Source of the DNA: Solea solea
Taxonomy: Eukaryota; Chordata; Actinopteri; Pleuronectiformes; Soleidae
NCBI RefSeq assembly: GCF_958295425.1
Contig: NC_081153.1
Location: forward strand, 19,932,720-19,996,719
DNA length: 64,000 nucleotides
Direction: 5' to 3'
The notes under the pieces were generated by a model that saw only the letters and a program-made list of their open reading frames with translations, did not search any database and was not told the origin of the DNA. The position numbers and the translations under genes are program-made. This document shows positions 1-13,050 of the stretch, piece by piece (within the stretch, counting starts at the first letter, position 1; every line of letters starts with the position of its first letter).

Positions 1-978
1 CACGGAAAAAATATGACAACTTGACTCGCGGCACAAAGGAACTCCATTATTCTGTGACCACAGCACTGCAGAACATAGCGATCTGTCACTTTTTTGACAC
101 TGTGACAGCGGTGCTTAAAATGTCACAACACCAGCGCTATGGAAAAGCACTTGTATAATAACCAGCGTCTCGCTACTGCTGCGTCTGTTCAACATTGACC
201 AAACAATCATACACCTGGAACTGTTTGGAACATTAAAGTTGTCTGTTGCCTCTTTAAATTAATGTCACAAGGAGAATGTCAGACCAGAGCCACGCTGGAG
301 TATTCTTTTTTTTTTTTTATACCCAGAATGCTTTTCTGCCCTCCTTCATCTTGTTACCCCCTCTCTCCCCTCCCTCCACATTCGTAGGAGGTTCCAGCAG
401 TAGGACACAAGGCGCAGCACCTGCAGACAGAGACTCATGCTGCTCTGTTTCCCTGGCAACCCCTTCATTGGGCTTTGCTTGTGCAAACCATTAAGCAATG
501 CCAGCACTGCATAGACACACACACACAGCTGCACACATATTTTTGTGCACACACACAGTAAAGCGCCCCCACACAACCACCTTTTAAGTGTTTCCGGCTG
601 CCCAATGTTCCCTTCTTTTTTAATTTAAGCAGTTTTTCCAAAGCTTTTTTTAGTTACTTTTTCTAACCTTTAACTCCAGCAGCTGAACTTGCATCACATT
701 TTCCCTGCCACCATAAAAATAAAAAAAACACGGACCCCCTGGGAATGAACAGCCTCAGTCTAACAGAGGCAGGTTTGTTGGGGTATTTCTCTGCAGATGA
801 CATACAGTGTATGCTCAGTGTGCACAGAAGCTCGCCGCCCCCTCCGTGTGTCATGAGCACATCTCGGAACAATGTGACATCCAGTCGTGGCGTCGGTTCT
901 GTTTTACCTCTGCGATGGAGAATTTCTTCCCCTTGCTCTGGGTCTCTGCGCTGACGTTAGCAGAGGCAAATCATGTTG

Positions 979-1004
979 CCCCCCCCCCCCCCCCCCCCCC
1001 CCCC
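979..1004. repeat. 26-base poly-C run
   Basis: Twenty-six consecutive C residues, followed by CCACC. Runs this long are slippage-prone, so the true length is uncertain. A (TG)n run lies nearby at 1157-1179. Confidence 0.95.
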
Positions 1005-1493
1005 ACCACCGCCCTGTTCTTTCCCCCTGCTCATCATTCCTGCTCCAATGCCAACGCTCACCTTTGTGAGTTGCCAACATCAATGCGGCTCAACTAAGTT
1101 TCCAGGAAGTGGCTCTGCAGGCTGCAGACGCGCACCTGTGGAGGGAGAAGGTGGACGTGTGTGTGTGTGTGTGTGTGTGGAAGACCGTCCCCGTTCGTTA
1201 GATCCAATTTAACTGTGCCTGCCTGAGCCCTTCATTAATCCTCTGGTTTGAAAAGTTTAAGTCCAATCATTTGACTGATTGGGCAGCAGCACTTGTTACT
1301 GACCCCAAAAGCACACACACAAACACTGCTGTAAACAGACAGGTCATCTGTCTTCAGTGGGTTGTACGCACGTATACACACACACGCACACACTCTTCTT
1401 CTTTCCTCAAGGTTTTTAAATGTCGGGAATTTGTGTCCATTCATTGTGTAGATCATCTATGGGGTCAGGCACCAAGATCGTCCGGCTCACAAT

Positions 1494-1810
1494 CTCTGTT
1501 CCAGTTCATCCCAAAGGTGCTGGATGGGGTGAAGGTCAGGTCAGACCAGTTCTTCCACACCAAGCTCGTCAAACCTTGTCTTTATAGTCCTTGCTTTGTG
1601 CACTGGGACACAGTCAGGTCAGAACAGAGAAGGACCTTCCTCAAACTGTGACCACAAAGTCAGAAGCATCGTCCAAAATGTCTTGGTCAGCTGAAGTGTT
1701 AAGATTGTCCTTCATTAGAGGAGATTAGGGGCGTAGCCTAAAGGTCTGGTTGAAGCACCTGGAGTCAATATTTAAAAGGTGTGGCCAATAACTATTGTCT
1801 ATACAGTGTA
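1494..1810 (-). mobile_element. internally deleted Tc1-like DNA transposon remnant
   Basis: On the minus strand, 1540-1493 still translates as PDLHPIQHLWDELEQR, the C-terminal signature of Tc1/mariner transposases. The plus-strand text around 1494-1700 (CAGTTCATCCCAAAGG..., TGCTTTGTGCACTGGG, GTCCAAAATGTCTTGG) is the reverse complement of teleost Tc1 copies I know. After about 1720 it jumps to a terminal-type end (CAATA...TATACAGTGTA), so most of the transposase is missing, with frameshifts. It is dead. Confidence 0.8.
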
Positions 1811-4705
1811 TCTGCCTCAGATGTGGACACCTGAGCTATGACAGGTTAAAAAATAAGAGACTGAATTTTACTGCTAATTCTACTTCTTCAAAAATGGTAT
1901 AACCGTGATCTTACTTGGGTCATTTAGATATTTATGTAACATACATCAGCTATGTGAATAGCAAAACATCATAAAGGCGTCCAACAAAGAAGACGAAGGC
2001 GCCATGGTAAACAAAGAGCAACAATGCAGGGCATATAGCGTTTCATGTCTTTTCTTCTACATTCGTCTGTTAATCAAAAAACACGCTTTGTTAAAGGAGA
2101 AGGCTGAACGGAAAAACACCGCCATTTTCTCCCACAGTTGCACATAGCGAGTCAGCGAGTTGAGTATGTAGCATGACGTCGACCGTACCATTTTACTCTG
2201 GTAGGCAAGAGAAGGGTGACCAAAAAATTGAATGGTGGAGGCTGGCTATTTTGCTACGATTCCCAGTGGAAACGCAAAAAAATACATAGCATGCCATACC
2301 AAAGTAAACCGTTTCAATCGATGAAAACACGACTCAACAGAAAAGCCAAAAACCTTTGGTGTACCACTTGGTGGAAACGGGCAATGGTCCCTTTCCAGAT
2401 GAAGGACCTCGCATATAAATAATGTAATACCGTTTCTGTTCACAAAGATCAACAGAATCAGAGTAACAACAACAACAACACAAGTCACCACAGATAAGGC
2501 ACTGCAGCTTTAAATTAAGAAACAAACACACATGTGCACACAGGACCTTCTCTGCACAAGAGCGCGGGTGGTGTTAGCCGAGGTATTAGTCACCAGCTTC
2601 TCATGAAGAGGCGGAGTTTGACAGACACTCAAACTGAGAGTCTGCACACAGCAAATGTTTTTAGCGGAGGTGGGAGTAGAAAAGCTAAAAGTGGGACTTC
2701 AATAGAACACAGAGCTACAGCCACACAACTGCTGTACACTGGAATTAACACACACAGACCTAACGTTACAGATCTTTTTGTGTAACATGATAGCAAACTT
2801 AATGGAATGGGGTTTTCAGACGCTCTGTTGGAGAAAAGACTCATTAGAGGGCATTTGTTTCAGCTACAGGAGGTAGAGAGGTAATGTTCAGTAGGTGGAT
2901 AGGACTGAAAATAATTAGGCGATTAATTTCGAATGAAAATGGTTTTGACCTTAAAACGTATCAGCACATTTTGGTTAAATCTCAAACATTCGCTGCACGT
3001 CCAATGAATTTGATCGAAAACAGTCACTTAAAGTCCTAATTGTCTGACCTTTACAGAGCTATAATTAAAAAAGAGCCTCATTAGAATGAACAGACTCTTT
3101 AGTATTTGGGCCACAGTGATCATAACAAAATGCATCTGGAAATGCAAAAAAAATAAAAGGTATATATACACACACACACAATCCTCCACGCAATTAATTT
3201 AATGAACAGTTTAACTTTTAAAGCACGAGAGACCATCAAAATATTAGAGGTGAAAATGTGATTTTTGTTCTATTGTACAACAAAAACTGGTAAAAATGGG
3301 AGAGTGAAATGTACTGCAGTTCAAGTTTAAATTCTTTCAACGTCTAAAATGCCATATTTAAGGCCACAGTATTTAATATTTGGCATGTTTTGTTTGAAAA
3401 TGGACTTTTACAGATGTTCAGTTGAACCGCTAAAGGTTTCAGCCAATTCCTGGCGTTCGTTGGAAAACAAATTCATACTTAAGTTCCTCCTCATCACCGT
3501 GGTGTCGATGGCCTGAGGGCTGCTTTGTCATCCAGCAACCTCCCTCCATTCCAGGTGATTCAAACACAGCCTTTAGTGAGATGCACCTCACAATTAAGAG
3601 TTCACTGGAAATGGAAAGAGGGCACGAGTCGCACTTCTCCTATAATCACATTTTCCATCATCAGAAATTCATTTTGCAGCGTTTGAACTAAGAGCTGACG
3701 CTAACACTGGAAAAAAAACAAAAACACTTCGGTGTAAGCTTTTATTCTTCCATTAAAAGAAGGAATAGACATTAACCCACATTTAAGGAGGGCAATGTCA
3801 GGCCTTCTGGGTTTTTTTTTTTTGGTTTTTTTTCTCATCCTATTCAATTTCATTCACACAAAATATGGCCATAAAAATTCCTCGCTTCTTGGTTTCCCTC
3901 CCTATCTGAGCGCTGCCTCTCTGTCAAAGTGAAAGCCTCTCTGAGGTTACCACCAAGCCAAACAGACATCCCTCAACTAGTTTCAGCCTGTCTGTTGTAG
4001 TTACTGTTGCTAAAACCCCGGTTTATTCCTGCCTCTGGGAGAGAAGTTCCCTTTGTTTGAATCTCTCTACATTCACACACACTGTAATTTGAAGGGACTG
4101 TGCGGAAACACTGGTTTGGCTGCCTAAGCATGACACAACATGTAAAAATCCATTCGCCAAGGCCAGGATGTTAACTCTTTCTTTACCTCGCAGGCACAGC
4201 AATGCGTGCTTTTTTTGAACTGTATTAATTACACTAGAGGCCACACTAATTACAGCACACTTAAAACAACAACTAGAGGCAAATATTTGCTCAGTTTTCA
4301 CACAATATGGTACACTCCCCTATCTCAAAGTTAACAACTGCTATAAAAACAAATCACAAATCTGGTTCCATGTCTGGAGAGCCAACGAAATCCAATCATT
4401 TCTACCTTTGACCATAATCTACATCCCCAGACAGCCCAAGGCATAAGTTCACTAAGCAACAGCTTGGGGCGCCCGATCATAAGGGTGTGGGGGAAAGACA
4501 AAACATTTTAAAACATTAAAGATATAGATATCTAAATAGTGAGTGATTTTATTTTATTTTGTAGTAGAAAATTGCACATGTAGAGCACATTTGCACATCA
4601 AAAGCCAAAGCCAATAAGCACTTTTAATTGTTTACAGCAAATGCAATGTCTGCTGTTGTATTTGGGATATGGTTTTAATTCAAGTTCAGTAAAACCACAC
4701 TTCAC

Positions 4706-5487
4706 TTTGAATATGAAAGTGCAAATGAATACTTTGTGGATTTACTGACCTCTAAGAGCAGTGATAATAACACAACTGTAAATAATACATTTGATAATGT
4801 TACATTTGTATCATAAGTCAAGCACAAGCTACTCCGAGGTGGCGGGAGGGGGGGGGGCCCTACAAATGTCTGCTTAGGGCCACATAAAATCTTGTGCCGG
4901 CACTGCATATAAAGAATTTCCTACTTTGTGAGTTAAGCTGACAATTGTATTATTTTTCCAGACCAAATTAACAGCAAGGACATGTGGACCTTTCACTTAT
5001 GTCCAAGAGGCTAAAAACATTATTAAGTGAGGCGACTGTGACCTTGACATTTGACCTTGGCATACAAGCCAGTCAGTCACATTGCTGTCCACTCAAATGT
5101 GTCGTATCTATTTTCCCCTGAGTGGAAAAGTAATTTACAAAATTGACATCACGTGATATTGGAGAAGACAAGCACCTAGCAATTGAGAACGTTCTTGGAC
5201 ATGAGTGAAAGGTCCACATGTTGCTGTTTATTTGGTCTGGAAAAAGAATTAAATTGTCAGCTTAACTCACAAAGTAAATCATTGATTTAAGGATTTTTTT
5301 TTTTATATGCAGTGCCGGCACAATATTTTATGTGGCCCTAAACAGAATTTGTTTTGGGGCCACCCCTCCTGCCACCTGCCATAGCCTGTGCTTGACTATT
5401 ATGATACAAATGTAACAATGTTATCAATTGTATTAATTATTATTAGTATTGGCCTAGTGTTAATTTGCACTTTCATATTCATACTTT
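4706..5487. repeat. long imperfect inverted repeat (arms about 300 bp)
   Basis: The left arm 4706-5010 and right arm 5196-5487 are reverse complements of each other with scattered differences and small indels. Shared landmarks include GAATATGAAAGTGCAAAT, TTACATTTGTATCATA, GTGCCGGCACTGCATATAA, CTTTGTGAGTTAAGCTGACAA and CATGTGGACCTTTCACT. The spacer is about 185 bp. In hivep1 RNA this would fold into a long hairpin. Origin could be two head-to-head copies of one element or a fold-back transposon. Confidence 0.85.
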
Positions 5488-6784
5488 CTGCAACCAGCAG
5501 AGTTGCCCCCTGGTGGCTATTCAATATATATTTACTCCCTTTTTGGCCTCAACGGGAAAACACTCAAAATCACACTTGTTTACACTTGACCACATGGTGA
5601 GGACAGAAAATGCCTCATTGACCTCTGACCTCTGTAACAAGACACTGACCTGCACCTGACGGCCAGGAACTCCCAGCTGCAGCTTTAAAGCCACAAACAA
5701 ACGGTTAATTCTGACCCTGCATTTTTAACCAGAGTCACCACACAGTGGTTATAAACGAGGTGAATCATTAACAGGAAGTGTGTTGCAACTTTGCTGAGGC
5801 AGTGAAAAACACAAGACCCCAGCTGTCAAATCTCGGATCCTCAAAAACCAATTTTGCACCTGCTTAACGCATAATAAATGCAGCACCTTTGCAAATGATT
5901 AATCAGCCATCAGGTTGATGTAATAAGACGCACAAAACGTGCATGCATTTCTGTGTCAGAGCAGCAAGGGATGTTGGAGGGACGGGGAAACTCCATCACA
6001 GTCTCCCCTCGTTGTCTTTATAGGGTAAACATTTTCCACCGAGTTAAAACCGCAGTTGTTCCACCATTTATCACACAGCATGTTCTCGGCAGAAGCAGGA
6101 GGACCAGACTCGCCGAGACTTTCACGAGACGCAATGAATGCGGAGTCAGTTCTGTAAACACTGGCACTGCTAACAAGTCTGGGCATACTTTCAGAGGGGC
6201 ACTCTGACAGACGAGAGAGAGGAACCGAGAGACGGACGCGTGACAAACACCGCGGAGCCAGCGTCGATATTGTCTGGATGACGCCACGTCGCTGCAGCAA
6301 AACAAAGGAAAACTCACTGCAGATTCTGCCTGCGTGAGAGGAAAGGGAGCAGAAACAGCTGAGTGCAATTTGTCAGGAGGTTTAATAAACTGCACTTGTT
6401 TCCAAATAATTGGGTTTTAACGGCGGGTCACGTTTTTTCCACCCGGGCCACCCATCGTACAACAACAACACAGCGATCGTGCACGGCAACAACTTTTATA
6501 TTTGAAGCAGAGTTGGATGAGTTCTTTTTAACTGCACCATTTGTTTTTTATTTCATGTTGGACGAGTGCAACTGCTGAACAAATGGAAATTATAATTACT
6601 TCATAAGACGCAAAGACAACACATGGCAAAAACTAAAGTAGCTTGAAGTTAAACATCAGTATTTTATGTTTATATTTTATATAGACATGAAATACTGATT
6701 CACCTAGGCTGAAACTTCTTGATTATTATTGACATCAGACAATAATAATCTGACAATTGGTCTCAGGAAGTCTTTTTTTGGGTT

Positions 6785-7055
6785 TTTTCCACCACTTTAT
6801 CCTGAGCTGGAGCCAATCCCAGCTGATGTAGGGTGAGAGGTGGGGTCACACCCTGCACAGGTCACCAGGACAAACAAGCATTCACTCACACATTAACATT
6901 TACGGGCAGTGCCCAATTAATGTCTGCATGTTTTTGGACTGTGGGAGGACGCTGGAGAACCCTGACGAAACTCCACACAGAGAGAGAGGCACAGGTCGCA
7001 AACCTCCGCCATGTGGCCATGAATGTGAATCCAGATTTTAACAACTGAGCCAGCA
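6785..7055 (-). mobile_element. teleost tRNA-SINE-like dispersed repeat, near full length
   Basis: On the minus strand it runs from a head ending in a 'TGGCTCAGTTGTTAAAA' segment through 'GACTGTGGGAGGA' reversed text to a tail equivalent to 'CAGCTGGGATTGGCTCCAGCTCAGGATAAAGTGGTGG'. This high-copy fish repeat has a head (GTAGTGGTTAGC ... GGTTCGAA) resembling tRNA A and B boxes. Other copies in the window: 11325-11500, 28855-29020, 30085-30180, 33905-34085, 40433-40540. Confidence 0.7.
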
Positions 7056-7238
7056 GCATTGGCAGAAGGTGCAGAGGTGAATTTTTCAGATTGTCATGTT
7101 TACATGAACTGCAAATACAATGTTCCTGTTTCCATGTTACGCAGATAATCAGATTATGACTCACATCTACATTCCATTCCCTGCTGTGAAAACTCAAACA
7201 GGACAAATATAATCAGGATTATACGCTAATTTTGTCTA

Positions 7239-7600
7239 CTAGGAGTGGGCCAAAATATCGATTGGGTGATATATCGTCGCCCTTCCTCGTGCAATATGAT
7301 AATCAATACTCCCGGGAAAATATCGATATTTAAATGAACAAATTAAGGTGCTCTAACGTAAACAGTCCCTGCCAGTTTCAGTCGGCAGCCGTCACTACTT
7401 CAAATCTTTTCGCGGTGAAGAAGAGGGAATTTACAGCGGGATAATGGTGGAGAAAGCTATGCTAAGAGATGCTACATCCACGTTCAATACATAAGACTTC
7501 TCTATGATATCGTGATGTATTTTGCAATATATTGTATCGTGATATTATTGGTATTGTTTACCATGTATCACGTATTGTATCGATACCCTGTATCCTATTT
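7239..7600. repeat. ATATCGATA-rich dispersed repeat
   Basis: It begins AGGAGTGGGCCAAAATATCGATTGGG and ends TGTATCGATACCCTGTATCC, with several TATCGTGATAT-type words in between. This is a common design of short non-autonomous elements in teleosts. Boundaries are approximate and no target duplication was confirmed. Confidence 0.5.
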
Positions 7601-8875
7601 AAATTGACTTAATAATATTTTTCATTCCTCTTAAGCAAAAACAAAAACATTAAAAAAAAAACACTGTTGAAGTTGTTGTGCACACTTTCTCTTGTGAGCT
7701 GTTCTGTGTGAGAACAGCTAATACGATGACCTCATTGGAGATGGTCCTACTTCAATAACAGCCTCCATGATGGAGGATGAGAAAAAGAACATTTGTGGCT
7801 TCTCCTCCTCAGCAGAAAAGAAAAGCAGACCACCCAGGTGCTTCTTTTTCTCCTTTTTTCCAATTTAATAAAAGTAAACGCTCAATATCTACAGATCTCA
7901 GGGATGACAGCTTAAATAATTTTTCAGAACTTTTGGATTTTTTGCCTTAAAAAATGTCAACATTTCAAATAAATCATTATAAGTGACTAATAGGTAAATT
8001 GTGTTGTCAACATTTTGCTAATTACAGTACTGTATGGAAACTCAGCTTATACATTATGCATATATACAGTATATATATATATATATATACAGACATACAT
8101 ACATATATGTGCATGTCACAGGATACATGACACTTTTTTTTATCAACATGAACCACTGACCTTTTTCTGCTTCAGTGGAAAAACCATTGAGGTTAAAAAA
8201 GAAAGAAAGAAAAGTTAAATAAATGCTCTGTGGGTTTGCACCAGTGTAAAGTAAACCTAGCAGTTTCGCTGGGACCCTGAAGGCAACACATTTAATGGTG
8301 AAATTATATGGTTTAGTTTGGGTAAAAATAACATTTGAAAGTGAAGTAGAAGAAACATTGTGGCCAGTTATTAGTTTATGTCTGAGCTATTAGTGATTGT
8401 TTGATTTTCTTTCTATTTTTTTATATTAATAAAACCACACTCCATCCATTCACTACTGTAAACATCTAGCAAATCAGGACACGGCGTCGCACGTGAAACG
8501 ATCTCGCTCTCATTCATCAAAGCTGGTTTTGAGACCAATAGGTTTTCAGACAGATTACGGCAGAGCGAAGGAAAACTCACGCTGCGCACGATAATCTAAT
8601 AACGCCGTAAAAAGGAAAATGAATATGAGAATTTGTGCACCTGGAGGTTGCTCAAGAACCATTATTAACACTGTGTGTGGTTGTTGTGAGCAGCTGAGTG
8701 TGACGTGTGTCGACAAACAGCTGTCAACGAGAACTTTCCACGTTACTCACAACACTGACAGTGATCTGCTTACTTTTTAATTTGGGGAAACAGAGGCACA
8801 TAATTACCAAGGGCCAGGCTGCCCCCAGTGACTTTAGTAGTCTTACCGTGTGTGTTCTACCGAGGTCAACTGAGA

Positions 8876-8879
<4 letters not shown>

Positions 8880-8912
<33 letters not shown>
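8880..8912. repeat. (TG)n microsatellite
   Basis: An uninterrupted TG run of about 16 units lies within hivep1 intron sequence. A CA run follows at 9031-9050. Confidence 0.95.
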
Positions 8913-8913
<1 letters not shown>

Positions 8914-9470
8914 GAAACCACTGTGTATCTGTGCGGAGCTGCTCACACACAGCTGTTTGACTTAAGTAAACTGAGTCTCAGAGGAGGAGCACAGGAGTTC
9001 CTCACTTCCTGCCCACAAACTGCGTCATAGAACACACACACACACACACGCACATGCACGCAGACTTTAAATATATACACACAGGCAGGGTTAGAGAGTG
9101 TTTGGGGCATTCTGCAAAAAAAACCTTATTAAAAATGCATGAGATATTTGTGAAATTAAGACTCGAGTCAAACTTTTCTTTCTTTTTTTTTACCTCGAAG
9201 ACAAATAATTCTCGTGTCCCAGGAGACGGCAAAAACCAGAGGGGAACAGAGAACACAAGCACGCGGCAGATGATTCTGTTTCGTTACCCTGTTAACATGA
9301 GTCAGGAATTTCTCCAAAATATTTCACAAAAAAACTAAATAGACTCTTGTTTCCTTCCTCTCTGTTGTTTGTTTTAATCTACGTGATCATACTGTTATAC
9401 TAGCATTCATTATTTTATTTCATAAGAGTAAGTGGTCATGTAATCCTTTGTTTAAACAGCATTTAATTTG

Positions 9471-9798
9471 AGCTGAAACTATGAATCGATTACAAAATTA
9501 ATCAACAACTATTTTGATAATTGATTAATTAGTTTGAAGCTTTTTTCATGATTAAAACAAGATTTCCGATTGTTTAAGCTTCTTTAATGTGAGCATTTTC
9601 TTCATTTCTTTGCTCTGGATAACAAAGAAATCATTCAAAGTGAATCATTTTGGTTTGTGGACAAAACAAGTTATTTGAGAACATCATCATTTCCAGGTTT
9701 GATGAACACTGATCAACATTTTTTAAGGTTTTCTGATAATTTATGGACCAAACGATTAATCGAGAAAAGAATGGACAGATTAATCGATTATGATTATG
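9471..9798. repeat. AATCGATTAATCGA-type teleost repeat, near-complete copy
   Basis: It runs from AGCTGAAACTATGAATCGATTA to GACAGATTAATCGATTATGATTATGG, with inverted ATCGATTA-rich ends around a middle containing 'TTGTGGACAAAACAAG' and 'GATCAACATTTTTTAAGG'. This is a very common fish short element. A decayed second copy lies at about 11576-11750 (TTTGTGGCC, GTTTGACAAACACTGAGCAA, CAGTGTTTTCTG). Confidence 0.7.
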
Positions 9799-10920
9799 GT
9801 TTGACATGATTCTACTACATGTCAAACCAGGAGTAGAACCATAAACCTCTTTTGCTGTGAGGCACGAGTCCTGACCGCAGCACCACCATGAAATTGGAAG
9901 ATGATAAATAACGAAAAGTTGAATAAAAAGAAAACGGTTGTCACGGTGACAACAGCCTCTTACATAAAGCGATGATCTCGTCACGGCTCATATAAAGTTT
10001 TGTCTACAAATGTGGCTGCACTTTTATGGACTACAAGCTTGTAGTCGTTGCCTCCTGCATGCTCCATTTCCTCTCTAACACGGTATCCAGCAACAACGGC
10101 ACGCTGCGTTAAATTCACCTGATAGATGCTGGCGGTGCAGCCAGGTCAGAGTCGCGGCGGCGTCCATAAAACAAGACATTCTTCGTCCGGACGGTGGGGG
10201 GCGGGGCGGGGCGGGGGGGGGGTGGGGGGGTTAAGAGAGAGTGTCACCGCAGACTTTAAACTGAGCAGAAGGGGAAAAAGTGTGGAAAGTGTACGAATGG
10301 TTTCTGTGGAATCAGAATCCAAGTGCTGCCAGTAAATACCAGAGAATAAGACGACAAATTCCAAAACATCCAGCCAAAAGTCAGGAGGATTAAACACCAC
10401 CTCTGCTTCTGTTCTGAGATTAATTACCTCTGTGTTGTGAAGCAAAGAAAACACTGTGACTCATTTAGCTTCTTTTTTCTTTTTTCTTTTTTCACTCCCC
10501 CGGTCATTGAACATCATCATGTGATGCTTGACAGCAGCGTGAGGCGGGTCGTTTCGAGGGTTCCTGGAAAAGGGCTTTCTTCACAGCAGAGTTGGAGCAT
10601 GTGATATCATGCCATGCAAATAGCATTCCCTGTGTGATGAAGGAGACGCCTCGAGCAGAGGCCCAGGGGCGGTGATGGTGATGGTGATGGTGATGAGCCG
10701 GGTCAAGAGGCAAAATAAGGCTTGGAAACAAATGCCTTAATGGTGCGTTATCAGAAGACGAAGACCGAGACTGGGTTACACCAGAAACACCCCAGTTAAC
10801 AAATAAGGACGAGCCAAGAAGATACTCATGCTGATACTGGTCAAAATCACTGGATCAGTGTCACATTTTAAATATAACATGCTTCCCTATGCACGGTCTG
10901 TAAAATAGTCAATTAACATG

Positions 10921-11075
10921 CTGAGTCATGTTGTGGGCTGTTTATTTCTTCTTTCTGGGAGAAGAATATTTGTTACACAGTTGGAGAATTATGTCTTTGA
11001 TATAGCATGAAATGGCACAAATGTGTTTATAATGATGTTGGTATCGGACACAGAAAAGTGGCATCGTACCATTCC
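10921..11075. repeat. dispersed repeat 'CTGAGTCA...GGTATCGGACACA', uninterrupted copy
   Basis: It shares CTGAGTCATGTTGTGGGCTG, GGGAGAAGAATATTTGTTACACAG and GGTATCGGACACAGAAAAGTGG with the copy at 13051-13605. The landmarks are 60 bp apart here and about 454 bp apart there, because the second copy hosts an insertion. A weaker third copy lies around 54600-55025. Confidence 0.65.
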
Positions 11076-11324
11076 AAATAACAACAAATTAGCTTTGTTT
11101 GTGTTTGTGACTTCTTTGTGTGCATTTTTGCGAATATAAGCATGTGAATTCACTAAATTGTAAAAAAGTCTTCGCATTTAGAGTTTTATGGGGCAGAAAT
11201 GTTGAAGTATAAATAAAATGTGACTGAAACGTCGCTCCTGCTCTGCTGGAATAATAGTGGAAACAGTGGATCGAGCGGGCAAAGAGGACGAAGACACAAC
11301 ATTCCTTATTCACGTCATCCAGTT

Positions 11325-11500
11325 GCGGCTTTTTATCCTTCTGTTGGGGATTGGACTTCGTTGCCACCTACAGTTCATCCTGGTGTACTAACTCCCATTA
11401 TTCGGCTGGCAGGACTTGATGGAAACGCACACACTCACGCCTACGGTCAATTGAGATGACCAATTCACCTAATCCCCATATTGCATGGTTTTTGGACTGT
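11325..11500 (-). mobile_element. decayed copy of the tRNA-SINE-like repeat
   Basis: ATTGGACTTCGTTGCCACCT, CACGCCTACGGTCAATTGAG, CCAATTCACCTAATCCCCAT and TTTTTGGACTGTG match the middle of the family described at 6785. Both ends are lost. Confidence 0.6.
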
Positions 11501-13050
11501 GTGAAACAGATTGCGAGATGCTGCATAATCTGTTCCATTTATCATTTTTATACTTTAACTGTCAAAAAAATATCAAGACTAAAAGCCTTTGGTTTGTGGC
11601 CCACACACGCCTTTGGAGGATGTTCTCATTTTGAGGTTTGACAAACACTGAGCAATATTTGTCAGTGTTTTCTGCATCTAAGGAACAACACAACGTGCCG
11701 AGTAATCAAGAAAATACTTGACAGATGATACTGAAAATAACCATTAGTACCAGCAGCACTAATGAACATACACATATTTTCATGTGCAATATGTCAACTT
11801 ACAAGAACTTGTACTGCGTGTGTTTATTTAATTATTGAATCATTTTTGGAGGCATTTTTTTCCCTTATTAAGAAAGTCACTGAGAGCAAACAGGAATTAA
11901 AAGGACATGACAATGGGATGGATGTTTTTCAACGACTGTATAGAAAGAGATCCTTTGTAATTAAAAGTATTTAGGAAAAAAAACAAACAGATGAAAATGA
12001 TTACAGAGACATGCGAAAACAGAACCAAGACGACCACCAGATGCGAAACATGGACAAAGCGACAGAAAATTGCTGCAAAAACAAGCAAAACACCAACATA
12101 AGAGACACAAGTTGACTATAAAAACATCCTCATTTGGACATTTCTCCCAGCCAAATTAAGCATCATCCATTCCAGTCAAATTACTACCATTTATGTTCTT
12201 TTTAAATCCAGCTTTTGGTCCTCTGAAATAAAAAAATAAATAAAAAAAAGAGTCCTTTAACACTGCAGCAGCTGCAGCGTTGTTGTCTGCACCGCCTGCA
12301 AACAAGGCAACAGTCTCCATTAAAAATAGAGTCGAATCTTATTTGGCTGCCGTTTCTCCCTCCCTGTGTTTGGTGATGTAATGTATTGTTCTAAAACTTA
12401 TTTATTTATGTTGTTTGTCCGAGCGGGCTCAACAGAGACGAGGAAAACAGTGCACAGGAAGTGTTGATATACAGTAATACATTTTTTTTTTTTTTTTTTT
12501 TAAAAGGCTACGCGCACACACGAGGAGATCTGCTCGGAGGAACCGAGAGCTGGGCAGAGGGTGGTGATGCTGCAACGCTGCATATTCAGACATCTGTACA
12601 CTGCAAACGTCTGGTGACGTGTAAATCTGTCAGTTCTCGACATAACACGGAGTCCTTGGAGGCACTCGGTGCAAGGAACTTGCAGTTGTAACATTTAAGA
12701 CTCATTTTTGTCCCGTGTTTGCCTGTTTCCTGAAAGATGTTAATGAGTCACAGCCCGTGTTTGACCACACTACAGTCTTTGAGGGGGTTTGGTGGCAAAC
12801 CACGCAGCCACAGCCTCTGCTGTATACATGCATTTAAAAGTGAGCCCTCACGGAGGTTTTAAAATAGCAGTTTGGCCAATAGTCAATACTGATACAGATG
12901 TTTTGTCTTGTTTATTTTAGAAATGTGTGGTTTTCTAACACCACTGATGAGGAACCAATGTCAATAACGACATGCTTGTCGGGTTCATCACTTTTATGTG
13001 TCCCCCTGGAAACACGTACATTGTAAATAAGCATAAACAACAGCATTTTA

